38,582 bases of DNA from an uncultured Actinomyces sp. (GTDB lineage: Bacteria; Actinomycetota; Actinomycetes; Actinomycetales; Actinomycetaceae), in NCBI GenBank assembly GCA_938028585.1, contig CALIZH010000066.1:1-38582 (forward strand). The letters run 5' to 3'. Made by a program: the position numbers and the translations under genes. Positions 1 through 9,541 of the stretch are shown in pieces. The notes below the pieces were generated by a model. It saw only the letters and a list, made by a program, of their open reading frames with translations. It had not been told where the DNA came from and ran no database searches. Every line of letters starts with the position of its first letter. Position 1 is the first letter of the stretch.

Positions 1-2046
1 GGCGGGTGCAGTTGCGTCCACGTCGTACATGCGCGCGGTTGCGGGCAAGGTCGGGACGATGGGATGTTCGGGCTTTGCTTGGCTCATCTGGACGCTCCCT
101 TGGGAACCGCGATTGCTGTGAGGAAGGGTTGGGACATTCGCAGGGGTGTCCTGCTGGGGTGAATGAGACGATGCCGCAGGGTGGCCCTCGCCGTCGGGAT
201 GAACAACATCATCGAAGCTTGGCACCGAAAGGTCAACAGAAAGCGGAACCCAATGTGGCGTTCCTTCACGGGGAGTGTGCTGATCCTCGGTAGCCATGGT
301 TTCCTCCTGAGGGGACGGTGCCACACCATTATGAACGCTTTGTGGTTCAGGTGTAGGCTGCGCGGCCGAAAGCAGGTCACATACCGCGATCGGAAGGTGT
401 AAACGCTTGAGCAGGGGACGAATACTGGTTGAAGATTCTTGAGGATTGATCACACGCATTGCGATCATGTACACGATGGTGACGATGATGGCCACCACGC
501 CGAACTTCACGCCTGAAAGCAGCCAGCGCAGGATCTTCGAGGACAGGGTCGTGTAGATACCCATGAGCCAAAGAGCGCCAAAACCGATACCGCCGGCAAT
601 GACCGCACACGCGACGTAGGTGAGGTAGGAGCGCGTGATTTCCGAGGAATTCACGTAGCTGTTGCGCTGTCCGACCCAGCGCATCGCAATCAAACCCTGA
701 ACGATTCGGCAGACGGTTTCGCCAAGAGCCGCGCCGATCACCCACCAGCGCACGCCGGTTGCGAAGTAGATCGACCAACCGACAATGATCTGCAAGATCG
801 TCGGAACAATGCCCATCAGGAAGACGGGCTTGGCATCCTCGTAGGCGAAGAAGACGCGCTGGCTCATCAAAACGATGCCCGTTGAGGCCACACCGGGCAT
901 GAGGGAGACCAGGATCAACGCGTAGGAAGAAATCAGTTCGGGGCGGGCAGTGTTTGTAACAACAAGCTGCATCATGGGAGCCGCGCCCGCCATGAAGATC
1001 GCGGCGGCAAGAACCGTCAGTGAGGTAATCAGGCGAATACCTGTGTGGTAGTGCTCGGCAACTTCTTGGTCATTGTCGTCGGCAACCGCGTAGTTCAATC
1101 GCGTAAAGATCGCGGTTGCAAGAGAAACAGTGATGACCGACTGCGGCAGCATGAAGATTAAGAAGGCTGCCGAATATCCCGCCAGGCCCGCGATGGGCAT
1201 GGGGTTCTGGTTCAGGTAGTTATCCGCAATTGAAGCGATCGCGTTCGTCGAAAGAACACCAACCTGAGACACACCCAAGGTTGCAAAGGTCCAACCCGCA
1301 ACCTTTGAGGCAGAACCAAAAGATGTTCCGCGGAAGTGGAAATCAGGCTTGAAGGAGACTCCCGCGCGACGCATAGGAATGAAGAGCACCAGAGCCTGGC
1401 AGACCACGCCCAAAGTGGTTGTGATCGACAGCAGCCAGAACTGGGGGGATGTGAAGTCAGAAATTGCGAAATCTTCGTGGGCACCCCACAGAATGAGGAA
1501 AGCTACCAGACCCGCGATGGCAATGATGTTGTTGAGCACTGGCGCCCACATGTAGGGACCGAAGACACCGCGGGCATTGAGCAGCTCGCCCAAGAGGTTG
1601 TACAGGCCGTAGAAGAAAATCTGCGGGAGACACAAGAATGCGAAAGCAACGGCAAGTGAGCGAATGTCTTGGCTGTATCCCGGTGCCATGATGACGATGA
1701 GCACCGGTGCCAAGAGCGTTGAAATGAAGGCGACCAGGAACAGAATCGTTCCGGCCAGAGTAATCAGTCGGTTGATGTAGACCTGACCCTCGTCGCGTTT
1801 GAGTGCGCGCACGATCTGGGGAACCAGGACCGCATCGAAAACGCCCGATGCCAGCAGGTTGAAGATTGTGTTGGGAAGAGTATTAGCCGTTTGGAAAGCC
1901 GCGGAGACCGCGCCACCGGCAGAACCCAGGGCCGCCAAGAGCATAGCGGCTTTAATGAAGCCAAGGACTCGGGAAACCATTGTTCCCGAGGCCATCAGTA
2001 CGCTGGCTCGAAGAAGTGAGCCGTTGCGGGCCTGGCTTTCACTCAT
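1..2046 (-). CDS. murJ: MurJ lipid II flippase, 3' end cut by window edge
   Basis: This is the MOP/MVF-superfamily integral membrane protein that flips lipid II across the cytoplasmic membrane for peptidoglycan synthesis. The reverse frame is open from an ATG at 2046 to base 1 (682 codons visible). It begins MSESQARNGSLLRASVLM, then the typical MurJ start with a conserved VSRVLGF segment and GSAGGAVSAAFQTANTLPN. Many hydrophobic helices follow to about residue 525. After the last helix comes a hydrophilic Pro/Ser/Thr/Gln-rich tail of more than 150 residues that runs out of the window. The start overlaps the stop of the upstream DUF6049 gene by 8 bases, so the two are translationally coupled. 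The order NUDIX-DUF6049-murJ matches mutT4-Rv3909-Rv3910 of mycobacteria, where the MurJ homologue carries a C-terminal regulatory extension. The identity is firm; the nature of the tail is unknown. Confidence 0.93.
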   Translation of the reverse strand, partial: MSESQARNGSLLRASVLMASGTMVSRVLGFIKAAMLLAALGSAGGAVSAAFQTANTLPNTIFNLLASGVFDAVLVPQIVRALKRDEGQVYINRLITLAGTILFLVAFISTLLAPVLIVIMAPGYSQDIRSLAVAFAFLCLPQIFFYGLYNLLGELLNARGVFGPYMWAPVLNNIIAIAGLVAFLILWGAHEDFAISDFTSPQFWLLSITTTLGVVCQALVLFIPMRRAGVSFKPDFHFRGTSFGSASKVAGWTFATLGVSQVGVLSTNAIASIADNYLNQNPMPIAGLAGYSAAFLIFMLPQSVITVSLATAIFTRLNYAVADDNDQEVAEHYHTGIRLITSLTVLAAAIFMAGAAPMMQLVVTNTARPELISSYALILVSLMPGVASTGIVLMSQRVFFAYEDAKPVFLMGIVPTILQIIVGWSIYFATGVRWWVIGAALGETVCRIVQGLIAMRWVGQRNSYVNSSEITRSYLTYVACAVIAGGIGFGALWLMGIYTTLSSKILRWLLSGVKFGVVAIIVTIVYMIAMRVINPQESSTSIRPLLKRLHLPIAVCDLLSAAQPTPEPQSVHNGVAPSPQEETMATEDQHTPREGTPHWVPLSVDLSVPSFDDVVHPDGEGHPAASSHSPQQDTPANVPTLPHSNRGSQGSVQMSQAKPEHPIVPTLPATARMYDVDATAPA

Positions 2047-4567
2047 TCTGATCCTCTACATCTGGTTTGGGTGAATCCGAGCTTTCCGGATGATCCGGGT
2101 GACGCGGGGGACGTCCTGCTTGAACAAAACCGCCGCTGGAAAGTGGGACATTCACTGTGCCCTTTTCGACGCCGCCCATACCGGGAAGATGCGAAGACTC
2201 TTCGGTCTGCGAGGACTTCAAACGACGTCGAATGGTCCGAATGATGCCACCAAGGAAGGCAATTCCGACAATGACGGTCACGACCGCAGTAGCTGCGTCT
2301 TCCCATCCCGCGCGCATTCGCACTAGGACTTTCTGGGAATCATCAAGAACAGCCCCGCTGGGCGTTGACACCTTATAGGTCACGCGAATATCGCCCGAAC
2401 CAATTGCTGTGACTGGAACATCCACATTCGAGGAGGAATTCGCGGGGATCGTGGCCGTTCCCGTGCTGGTCACGCGCAGGCGTGGGTCGCTGGGAAGCAA
2501 AGTCACTTCGACATTGACTGGCCATGGAAGTGAGTTACGCACGCGCACGGGGAAATTCGCGCTCTTGTTAATCAGATTGACGGCGTTCGAGGATTCAACT
2601 GAGACGGAGGACCTGAATGCATCAAGTGCCTGCGTATTCGCAGTGATCGTTTGGCTTTGCTGGTCACCCGCATTCGCTTGGAGCGCGCTGGCTACGGTCG
2701 AATTCAATTGAAGACGCGCAGCATCAACATTCGCTGTGGCATCGGCCAAAGGAAGAGCGTTTGAATATGCTGCGCTCAATCCTGCCGTTTGCGAGCGCAG
2801 TTCGTCAGAAAAATGAGCATCCTCGACGGGGTTACGTTCAATATCGGTGGCCTCGGAATCCACGAGTTCACTGAAACTGGTCCCCTTGACCCAGCGGTTA
2901 TCAAGGATCGCACGAACGCGTTCAATACGATTCTCATCCAGCGAGGACCCGCGCTGAAGCGGAACAAATAAGGTACGTGAGAAGTTTGGGCGCTCGCGGG
3001 TGATCATCGCAGTCAAAGCTGTCAGGAATTGCTGAGTATCCAGCTCATCATCAACGCTTTGCGCATCCCACGACAAAAGCTCACTCAGATTGTCGATTGA
3101 GGCAAGAGCAGTAACCGTGTCTCCAGACTGAGCAGTGTCACCTGTGTGGGTCTGGCCGTCGGACGAAAGCTGGACCTTGGCCATCGAGGTGAAGTTCTGC
3201 TCTGAGCTTGGCGCTAGTTGCCCGGGAGGAGCAATCACAGTCGAGGCGTATTTGCTGTTGAGCGCTTGGGTACCCCAGCTTTGCGAGGCAGGCCAGGAAA
3301 CATTTGAGATCAGTGTCGGCCCGGTGTTGTCATTATCTGACGAGGCCGAGCTTGAGTTCGGCGAGGGAGTGGCGCTGGGTGATTGCGAACTTTCGCTTGA
3401 GGGAGTTGCGCTTGAGGACGAAGAAGCAGAGCTCGTGGGAGAAGTAGACGCATTTGAACGCGAGGAAGGCAGGAGAGCCTTGACCTTGCTGACGGAGGTT
3501 GGAACCGAGGCGCGCGATGAGGTCAGGTAGTCCATGACCGCGTCATTGTTGAGTGTGGTTGCCAAGGAGAGGTCAGCGTCGTGGCTGGGCAGAGCAACCA
3601 ATTCTTTCGTGCGCTCAAAGAAAGTTTGGAGAAAGGCCGCGCGAGTATTGCGATCTGCCGTGATCTCAGCCTCGGAACGCGCAGTGGGCGAGGAAGACGC
3701 ACTGGGCGAAGCGGAGGCGGTGGCCTCGGAAGAAGAGGAAGTCGAAGGAGAAGTGGCCGAGGAGGATACGGAGGGGAAAGCGCGAGTTGAACTTTGGTCT
3801 TCGGGGACCATCAGTTCGCGTACTAAAGTATCTGAATCGGTCGCGAAGGTAACACCGGTCATCGATGCCGCGGACAGGATCGAATAGGAGTCGGTAGGAG
3901 TTTGCGGCGTTGATTCGGTCCACGGGAGCAGGACATTTGCGCGAGTGGGTTCAAGGGAATAACCCGAATCCCACACGAGGATTGAGCGATCCGACCCGCG
4001 AGTTTCATCGCCTTCAACAACGATGGTGATTCCACGCGGTCCCCACTCGAAATCTGATCCGAAGGGAAGAGATTCAAATGGGATTGTGATGTGGAAGGTC
4101 TGCTCGGTGTGAGGAGCAATCGTTGCCTCGAGGGTCCCCGCGTGAACGCGCCGACCCTGCCAGCTCTGGCCTGAAAGGTACGAGGAAAGCTCCGGTGCGG
4201 TCACGGGTGAATAGGTCTGGACGTAGGCATCCAGCGATGGGTTCGTGACGGGCTTATCTGAAAGGTTTCGGACCACACCCGATACCTGCAGGTTGTGCTG
4301 CGAGGTAATGACCCGCGGTTCCAGCCTGTTGATTCGTACGTCAATTCCCGAGGCCTGACCCGCGTCCCCCAATATCTGCGGTCGCGTTGTTGATTGGGGC
4401 GCGAGCGTGGAAGGAGAGGTGGAGCCCAGAGAAGTCGAGGTCTGTGCCCCCTGGGTTCCCTGAGCGTGCGTGGGCAGTGCGTGAGCGCTCGCGGGGGTGG
4501 TCCCCAGGAGCAGTGCGCTCAGAGGCAAAAGAGTCAGTGCGTATCGAGCTGCTGGCGGCTTGATCAT
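2039..4567 (-). CDS. DUF6049 family secreted, membrane-anchored protein
   Basis: This 842-residue protein is of unknown function, equivalent in position to mycobacterial Rv3909. It has an N-terminal signal peptide (about residues 1-28, Leu-rich core ending TPASAHA) and a large extracytoplasmic part. Two long Ser/Thr/Ala/Pro-rich low-complexity tracts lie around residues 260-305 and 365-415. One transmembrane helix sits near residues 759-777, followed by a basic stop-transfer stretch (RTIRRRLK) and a short cytoplasmic tail with an acidic end. The start ATG overlaps the NUDIX stop by 4 bases (ATGA) and its end overlaps murJ by 8 bases, so all three genes form one operon. The conserved linkage to murJ suggests a role in envelope assembly, which is inference. 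The Ser-rich tracts are candidates for flexible linkers or O-glycosylation. Confidence 0.85.
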   Translation of the reverse strand: MIKPPAARYALTLLPLSALLLGTTPASAHALPTHAQGTQGAQTSTSLGSTSPSTLAPQSTTRPQILGDAGQASGIDVRINRLEPRVITSQHNLQVSGVVRNLSDKPVTNPSLDAYVQTYSPVTAPELSSYLSGQSWQGRRVHAGTLEATIAPHTEQTFHITIPFESLPFGSDFEWGPRGITIVVEGDETRGSDRSILVWDSGYSLEPTRANVLLPWTESTPQTPTDSYSILSAASMTGVTFATDSDTLVRELMVPEDQSSTRAFPSVSSSATSPSTSSSSEATASASPSASSSPTARSEAEITADRNTRAAFLQTFFERTKELVALPSHDADLSLATTLNNDAVMDYLTSSRASVPTSVSKVKALLPSSRSNASTSPTSSASSSSSATPSSESSQSPSATPSPNSSSASSDNDNTGPTLISNVSWPASQSWGTQALNSKYASTVIAPPGQLAPSSEQNFTSMAKVQLSSDGQTHTGDTAQSGDTVTALASIDNLSELLSWDAQSVDDELDTQQFLTALTAMITRERPNFSRTLFVPLQRGSSLDENRIERVRAILDNRWVKGTSFSELVDSEATDIERNPVEDAHFSDELRSQTAGLSAAYSNALPLADATANVDAARLQLNSTVASALQANAGDQQSQTITANTQALDAFRSSVSVESSNAVNLINKSANFPVRVRNSLPWPVNVEVTLLPSDPRLRVTSTGTATIPANSSSNVDVPVTAIGSGDIRVTYKVSTPSGAVLDDSQKVLVRMRAGWEDAATAVVTVIVGIAFLGGIIRTIRRRLKSSQTEESSHLPGMGGVEKGTVNVPLSSGGFVQAGRPPRHPDHPESSDSPKPDVEDQNE

Positions 4568-5103
4568 GATGCATCCCGGTAGAGCAAGTCCAAAGCGATA
4601 CCGACAATGCGCCTTTCATTGGGATAGGCCAGCTCATGGGTGAGGTCGCGCAAGGGAACCCACGCGGCGTCTTCGGCCTCGTGATCAGGGTCGCCCTTGA
4701 CGGTGATGGAGCCTGAGATGTAGCCCATTAAGTAGTGGTGAACGACCTTGTGAATCCGTCGATCTGCACCTGAGAACCAATAGTCGATTGAGGCCAGGTG
4801 ACGAATAATTCGCCCGTGGATTCCGGTTTCTTCGGCTACTTCGCGCAGAGCGGCTTCCTCGGGAGACTCGCGGCCTTCAAGATGTCCCTTTGGGAGGCAC
4901 CATTCGATCTTCCCCGACCGATTACGGCGAGCAATGATTGCCGCATAGGGCTGGCCATCGCGAACATCGACAACGATGCCGCCCGCGGAGGTTTCGGAAG
5001 AAACGGGAAGGAAATGGGGTGTCGGCTGGACCGTGCGCAAAGAAGGATTGCGACGCGGAGGCCGGGGCACTCCGGGTCGTAAGGCTTCAGAAGGCACAGT
5101 CAT
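4564..5103 (-). CDS. NUDIX hydrolase, MutT4-like
   Basis: This is a NUDIX phosphohydrolase of 179 residues, expected to cleave a nucleoside-diphosphate-linked substrate; the substrate cannot be read from sequence. The Nudix box fits GX5EX7REUXEEXGU: it runs GHLEGRESPEEA then ALREVAEETGI, about residues 73-95, with all key Glu residues present. The N-terminal 35 residues are Pro/Arg-rich and not part of the fold. It is the first gene of the operon with DUF6049 and murJ, as with mycobacterial mutT4. The start is ambiguous. An ATG at 5103 has GGAGG only one base upstream but a TAAAGT hexamer exactly 6 bases before it (leaderless pattern). A GTG at 5097 has GGAGG at 7-base spacing. Confidence 0.88.
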   Translation of the reverse strand: MTVPSEALRPGVPRPPRRNPSLRTVQPTPHFLPVSSETSAGGIVVDVRDGQPYAAIIARRNRSGKIEWCLPKGHLEGRESPEEAALREVAEETGIHGRIIRHLASIDYWFSGADRRIHKVVHHYLMGYISGSITVKGDPDHEAEDAAWVPLRDLTHELAYPNERRIVGIALDLLYRDAS

Positions 5104-5282
5104 ACCTCCACTTTAGGCGGGATTGGGGCTCTTGGTCAGGTCGCACCATCGGTCAAGTGGGAATTACCGCAATTTTCGTGTGTCAGAAGGTCAATTGGTG
5201 CCACCTTCGGCGCATGTCAACCGAAGACGAGGCCGTGGTGCGGATGCATCAAAGATGCGGAAATCATGGCATGCTGGAGGGG

Positions 5283-6887
5283 ATGAGTACACAACTTTCG
5301 CGAACGATGGGTCAATCCCGCTCACACGCCCCCCTTCCCAGCGGTCTAGGCGAGGGCGATCTGGGTCTATTAATGGCTCAGGCACAGCAGGCTTTTTCCC
5401 ACCTTCCCAAGGAAATCCTCGAGCTCGGTAAAATTTTTGCCGAAGCTGGAGAGGAAATCAGCCTGGTCGGTGGACCGGTTCGCGATGCCTTCTTGGGACT
5501 GACTCCCCACGATTTTGATTGCACAACTTCTGCACGTCCAGAGAAAACTGAGAAACTACTGGCGCAGTGGGGGAATGCAACCTGGGATATTGGCCGCGAG
5601 TTCGGGACCATTGGTGGTCGCCGTGGAAAGCTGGTCGTTGAAGTTACGACCTATCGCACGGATTCGTATGAGGTTGGTTCGCGCAAGCCTGAGGTCGAGT
5701 ATGGCGACACCTTGGAAGGCGATCTGACGCGGCGCGATTTCACCGTCAATGCGATGGCCATACGATTGCCTCAGATGGCTCTGGTTGATCCCCACGATGG
5801 CCTTGGTGATTTAGCTTCGGGACGTCTACGCACCCCCGTTAGTGCACTGCAGTCCTTTGATGACGATCCGCTGCGGATCATGCGTGCGGCCCGCTTCAGC
5901 GCCCAGCTGGGTATTGATGTTGATGAAGACGTCATGAACGCCATGGAATCAATGGCCGAACGCCTTGAGATCGTTTCAGCTGAACGTATCCGCGCTGAAC
6001 TTGAACGACTCGTTATTTCGCCGTGGCCCAGGCGCGGTTTGGAATTGATGGTCCACACCGGGGTTGCAGATATCGTCCTTCCGGAGCTGTCTGCTCTGGT
6101 ATCGACCGTTGATGAGCACCAACGTCACAAAGATGTTTACCAACATACGCTGACCGTTTTGGATCAAGCGATCGATTTGGAAACCGATGCTGACGGTCCT
6201 GTCCCCGGTCCAGATTTCATTTTGCGTTTCGCGGCGCTCATGCACGATGTCGGCAAGCCGGCCACGCGTCGCTTCGAATCCAATGGCACCGTGTCATTCC
6301 ACCACCATGAGTTAGTGGGAGCGAAGCTCACGCGTAAGCGGATGAAGGCCCTGCGTTTTGATAAGGCAACGATCGATGCCGTTTCAGAACTGGTTGCCCT
6401 CCACCTACGTTTCCATGGCTATGGGGAAGCGAAATGGACGGATTCGGCCGTTCGCCGCTACGTCGCCGATGCGGGAGAGCTTCTTGAGCGCCTGCATCGC
6501 CTGACGCGCGCTGATTGCACAACGCGGAATAAGCGCAAGGCTGCCTACCTGTCTGCTGCCTATGACGACCTGGAAGAGCGTATTGCTGCTCTTCGCGCCC
6601 AAGAAGAACTCGACGCTATTCGCCCCGATCTCGATGGCGATCAGATCATGGAAATTCTTGGTCTGCGTCCTTCGAAGGCCGTGAAGATGGCCCGCGATTA
6701 TCTTCTGGATCTTCGAATGGAACAGGGTCCTTTGGGAGAAGAAGCGGCGCGCGAAGCACTCCTTGCGTGGTGGGCATCGGATGAAGTTCGAGAGATCGCC
6801 GCGGAGTATCAAGCGCAGCAGGAACGCTGGGAAGCAAAGGCCGCCGAAAAGAAGGCGCGCAAGCGTCGTTCTGCCAGCGAAAACTAA
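5283..6887 (+). CDS. CCA-adding tRNA nucleotidyltransferase
   Basis: This class II nucleotidyltransferase adds or repairs the 3' CCA end of tRNAs; in mycobacteria its homologue is annotated pcnA. The head domain has GGPVRD (residues 63-68), the metal-binding DFD (Asp77 and Asp79), and RRDFTVNAMAIR further on. An HD domain follows with MHDVGKP (His321-Asp322). The C-terminus is Lys/Arg/Ala-rich. The frame stays open upstream to 4938, but that part lies opposite the NUDIX gene and has no family similarity. I chose ATG 5283 because GGAGGGG directly precedes it, though that spacing is very short; ATG 5271 (MLEGMST) is an alternative. The gene is divergent from the NUDIX-murJ operon, as in mycobacteria. 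The 534-residue length is normal for actinobacterial members. Confidence 0.92.
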   Translation: MSTQLSRTMGQSRSHAPLPSGLGEGDLGLLMAQAQQAFSHLPKEILELGKIFAEAGEEISLVGGPVRDAFLGLTPHDFDCTTSARPEKTEKLLAQWGNATWDIGREFGTIGGRRGKLVVEVTTYRTDSYEVGSRKPEVEYGDTLEGDLTRRDFTVNAMAIRLPQMALVDPHDGLGDLASGRLRTPVSALQSFDDDPLRIMRAARFSAQLGIDVDEDVMNAMESMAERLEIVSAERIRAELERLVISPWPRRGLELMVHTGVADIVLPELSALVSTVDEHQRHKDVYQHTLTVLDQAIDLETDADGPVPGPDFILRFAALMHDVGKPATRRFESNGTVSFHHHELVGAKLTRKRMKALRFDKATIDAVSELVALHLRFHGYGEAKWTDSAVRRYVADAGELLERLHRLTRADCTTRNKRKAAYLSAAYDDLEERIAALRAQEELDAIRPDLDGDQIMEILGLRPSKAVKMARDYLLDLRMEQGPLGEEAAREALLAWWASDEVREIAAEYQAQQERWEAKAAEKKARKRRSASEN

Positions 6888-6950
6888 GCCGATCCGGAGC
6901 TTGCTTTAGGCAATATGCACGCTTTCTGCGTAGGCTAGTCACGATCACCT

Positions 6951-9464
6951 ATGCTGAAAGGCTGGTTTTTCGTGGCACCTTCTAACGCAAACGACGACCG
7001 CGGACGTCGACCTCTTCCCTCGCGGGCCGAGGCCACTCGACGTCGGCTCGCAGAGCAGGCCCGTCGCGATGGAGAGGGAACGATTCCTAAGACTTCCGCA
7101 TCCTCGACACCCTCCGCACCCAAGCGGACTTCCGCAGCTGCACGGGTCTCAGGCGGGGCCTCGGCGCGCACAGGAAGCAGCAGCGAGGGTCGACGCACAA
7201 GCACCCAAGGCGCTAGCTCCTCGTCGGCAAGTAGTGCGCGTAAGCGTCCAACTCGCCCGCAAAGCGATCGCGAGGCCTCGGCAGCAGCAAGCCGCGCGCG
7301 TGCAAAGAAGGGCCCAGCTAAGGGCGCTAAGGCAAATAAGGGGAAGAAGAAGCGGAGCCTGGGTGCACGTATCGGCCGCGGAATCCTCTTTACTTTCCTT
7401 GGGCTGATCATCGCGGGGCTGGGGACCTTCTTGGTTGCCTATGCCGCGTTGACGGTTCCCCAGGCTGATCAGGTTGCGCTCGCGCAGACCACGACTGTCT
7501 ACTACGCCGATGGCACCACCGAAATGGGCCGGATGTCGCAGGTCAATAGGAAGATCATTGATTCATCGACTCTTCCGGACTATGTTGCGCATGCCGTTGT
7601 TGCCTCGGAAGACCGGACTTTCTACACGAACTCTGGCGTAGATCTTAAGGGTATTGGACGCGCACTGATCAACAATATTAGGGGCGGGGCACGCCAGGGT
7701 GCATCGACCCTGACTCAGCAATATGTTGAGCGCTACTACGTTGGGGAAACAACCGGTTATGTGGGTAAGGCCAAGGAAGCAATTCTTGCCCTCAAGATCA
7801 ACCGCGAACAGTCCAAAGACCAGATCATCGGCAACTACCTCAACACCATTTACTTCGGGCGTGGAGCCTACGGAATTGAGGCCGCATCCCAGGCTTACTT
7901 CGGTCACGAAGCAAAGGACCTGACCCTTTCCGAGGCCGCAATGATTGCCGGCATCATCCCTGCCCCTTCCGCGTGGGACCCGGCGGTTGATGAAGAGAAA
8001 GCGCGCTCGCGGTGGACTCGTGTCATCAATCTGATGGTCGAAGACGGCTGGATTTCACAGGCCGATGCGAACGCGGCTGAATTCCCCAAGACCATTGATC
8101 CCGATACTTTGGGCGGGCCGACAATGGAAGGGCCGACCGGTTACCTTATGGAGCAGATCCGTACGGAACTTGCCCAAGAGGGTGGTTTCACAGCCGATCA
8201 GCTGGCAACCGGTGGATACCGAATCATTTCCACAATTGATAAGGAGAAGCAGGATCAGGCGGTTGAGGCTGCCGAGTACATGTACACGGTGCGTGGGTGG
8301 AATGAAGACTCCATGCACGTGGCTTTGACGTCATTGGATCCCGCTACCGGTGAAATCGTTGCCGAATACGGCGGCAAGGACTACCTCAAGCGCCAGCAAA
8401 ATGGCGCAACGCAGGACATCATGGCTGCTGGTTCGACCTTTAAGCCCTTCGCCTTGATTGCTCATGCCGAACAGGGCGGGTCGATCTACGACACCTACGA
8501 CGGTTCCTCGCCGAAGACCTTCAGTGGATTGGCACGTCCGGTGAGTAATGACTCGGGTGTGTCCTGGGGTCGACAGAACCTGATCAATGCAACGAAGAAT
8601 TCGATTAATACGGTTTTCGTTGGGCTCAACCAGGAAGTTGGATCCGCAACGACCAAGCAGGTCGCTGTTGAGCTGGGCATCCCCGAAGACACTAACGGCT
8701 TGGATGACTCCCTGCTGAATGTTCTGGGCTTCGCGGCGCCTCACAATATCGATCTGGCTCACGCGTATTCGACCATCGCTTCTGGCGGTCAGCGAACCAC
8801 CCCGCACATCGTCCGCGAGGTTCAAAACTCTGATGGTTCGAAGGTTTTCCAGACCACCGTGAACCCGAAGCAAGTTTTCGATACGAAGACCATGTCAACG
8901 GTCCTTCCGGCGCTGCAGGCGGTGACCGCTTCGGGTGGTACAGCCGAGGCCGCCGCAGTTCTCAAGCAGGATAGCGGCGGAAAGACGGGTACCTCGGAAG
9001 AGCAGAAGACCGCACAGTTCGTTGGTTTTACCCCGAGCTTGGTCACTGCCGTTAGCATGTACCAGCTCGATGAGAATGGTAGCCCCGTATCGCTGACAAA
9101 TATTGGCGGTTTGGGCCAATTCCACGGCGGTGACTGGCCGGTAACCGTGTGGGTGCGCTACATGAAGGCAGTGAGCGCAAACGATACGAAGCTCCACTTC
9201 GACTGGTATAAGCGTCAAACCGCGACTCCGGTGAATCCTGCACCGGTCGCGACGACCACCCCCACTCCAACTGAGGAAACACCAACGCCTACTCCCGAGG
9301 CGACCCAAGAAACCCCTGGAGCTGAGGTTCGGCCAACCGTTACTCCTTCTGCCCAAAACAACGGCGGAAATGGTGGCAATGGTGGAAACGGCGGCGGTTC
9401 TAACGGCGGGGGCTCATCGAACGGTGGTGGCGGACGCCCCGGTGGCGGTGGCGGTCCGGAGTAA
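6951..9464 (+). CDS. Class A penicillin-binding protein (bifunctional transglycosylase/transpeptidase)
   Basis: This PBP polymerises lipid II and crosslinks peptidoglycan at the outer face of the membrane. It has a long basic Ser/Ala/Arg-rich cytoplasmic N-terminus of about 135 residues and one transmembrane helix (about 140-165). The GT51 domain carries SEDRTFY (catalytic Glu220), GASTLTQQYVERYY and NTIYFGRGAYGIEAA. The transpeptidase domain carries the active-site STFK (Ser495), SIN in NSINTVF and KTGTS (Lys678). The C-terminus is a Pro/Thr-rich segment followed by a Gly/Asn/Ser-rich tail ending GGGGGPE. The start could be ATG 6951 or GTG 6972; AAAGG at 6957-6961 fits the GTG. It lies just downstream of the CCA enzyme and ends in a bidirectional terminator. 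It resembles PonA1-type actinobacterial proteins. Confidence 0.93.
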   Translation: MLKGWFFVAPSNANDDRGRRPLPSRAEATRRRLAEQARRDGEGTIPKTSASSTPSAPKRTSAAARVSGGASARTGSSSEGRRTSTQGASSSSASSARKRPTRPQSDREASAAASRARAKKGPAKGAKANKGKKKRSLGARIGRGILFTFLGLIIAGLGTFLVAYAALTVPQADQVALAQTTTVYYADGTTEMGRMSQVNRKIIDSSTLPDYVAHAVVASEDRTFYTNSGVDLKGIGRALINNIRGGARQGASTLTQQYVERYYVGETTGYVGKAKEAILALKINREQSKDQIIGNYLNTIYFGRGAYGIEAASQAYFGHEAKDLTLSEAAMIAGIIPAPSAWDPAVDEEKARSRWTRVINLMVEDGWISQADANAAEFPKTIDPDTLGGPTMEGPTGYLMEQIRTELAQEGGFTADQLATGGYRIISTIDKEKQDQAVEAAEYMYTVRGWNEDSMHVALTSLDPATGEIVAEYGGKDYLKRQQNGATQDIMAAGSTFKPFALIAHAEQGGSIYDTYDGSSPKTFSGLARPVSNDSGVSWGRQNLINATKNSINTVFVGLNQEVGSATTKQVAVELGIPEDTNGLDDSLLNVLGFAAPHNIDLAHAYSTIASGGQRTTPHIVREVQNSDGSKVFQTTVNPKQVFDTKTMSTVLPALQAVTASGGTAEAAAVLKQDSGGKTGTSEEQKTAQFVGFTPSLVTAVSMYQLDENGSPVSLTNIGGLGQFHGGDWPVTVWVRYMKAVSANDTKLHFDWYKRQTATPVNPAPVATTTPTPTEETPTPTPEATQETPGAEVRPTVTPSAQNNGGNGGNGGNGGGSNGGGSSNGGGGRPGGGGGPE

Positions 9465-9482
9465 AGCCTATTCGGGTATAAC

Positions 9483-9521
9483 AAAAGCCGGGGCAATCCC
9501 TTTCGGGATGCCCCGGCTTTT
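9483..9521. terminator. Bidirectional intrinsic terminator between PBP and rplI genes
   Basis: A near-perfect stem-loop: AAAAGCCGGGGCA pairs with TGCCCCGGCTTTT, a further TCCC/GGGA pair closes a TTTC loop, and one A is bulged. The A-run on the left and T-run on the right let it work for both converging units. It sits between the PBP stop (9464) and the rplI stop (9542). Confidence 0.93.
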
Positions 9522-9541
9522 GCATAAGCCTTGTCAGACTG

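Noticed and set aside
3135..3887. Glu/Val-rich forward open frames opposite the DUF6049 gene
   Set aside because: They are the complement of the Ser-rich tracts; acidic low complexity follows from the antisense of Ser codons.
4938..5282. N-terminal extension of the CCA-adding enzyme
   Set aside because: It lies opposite the NUDIX gene and intergenic DNA, without family similarity; the fold begins after 5283.
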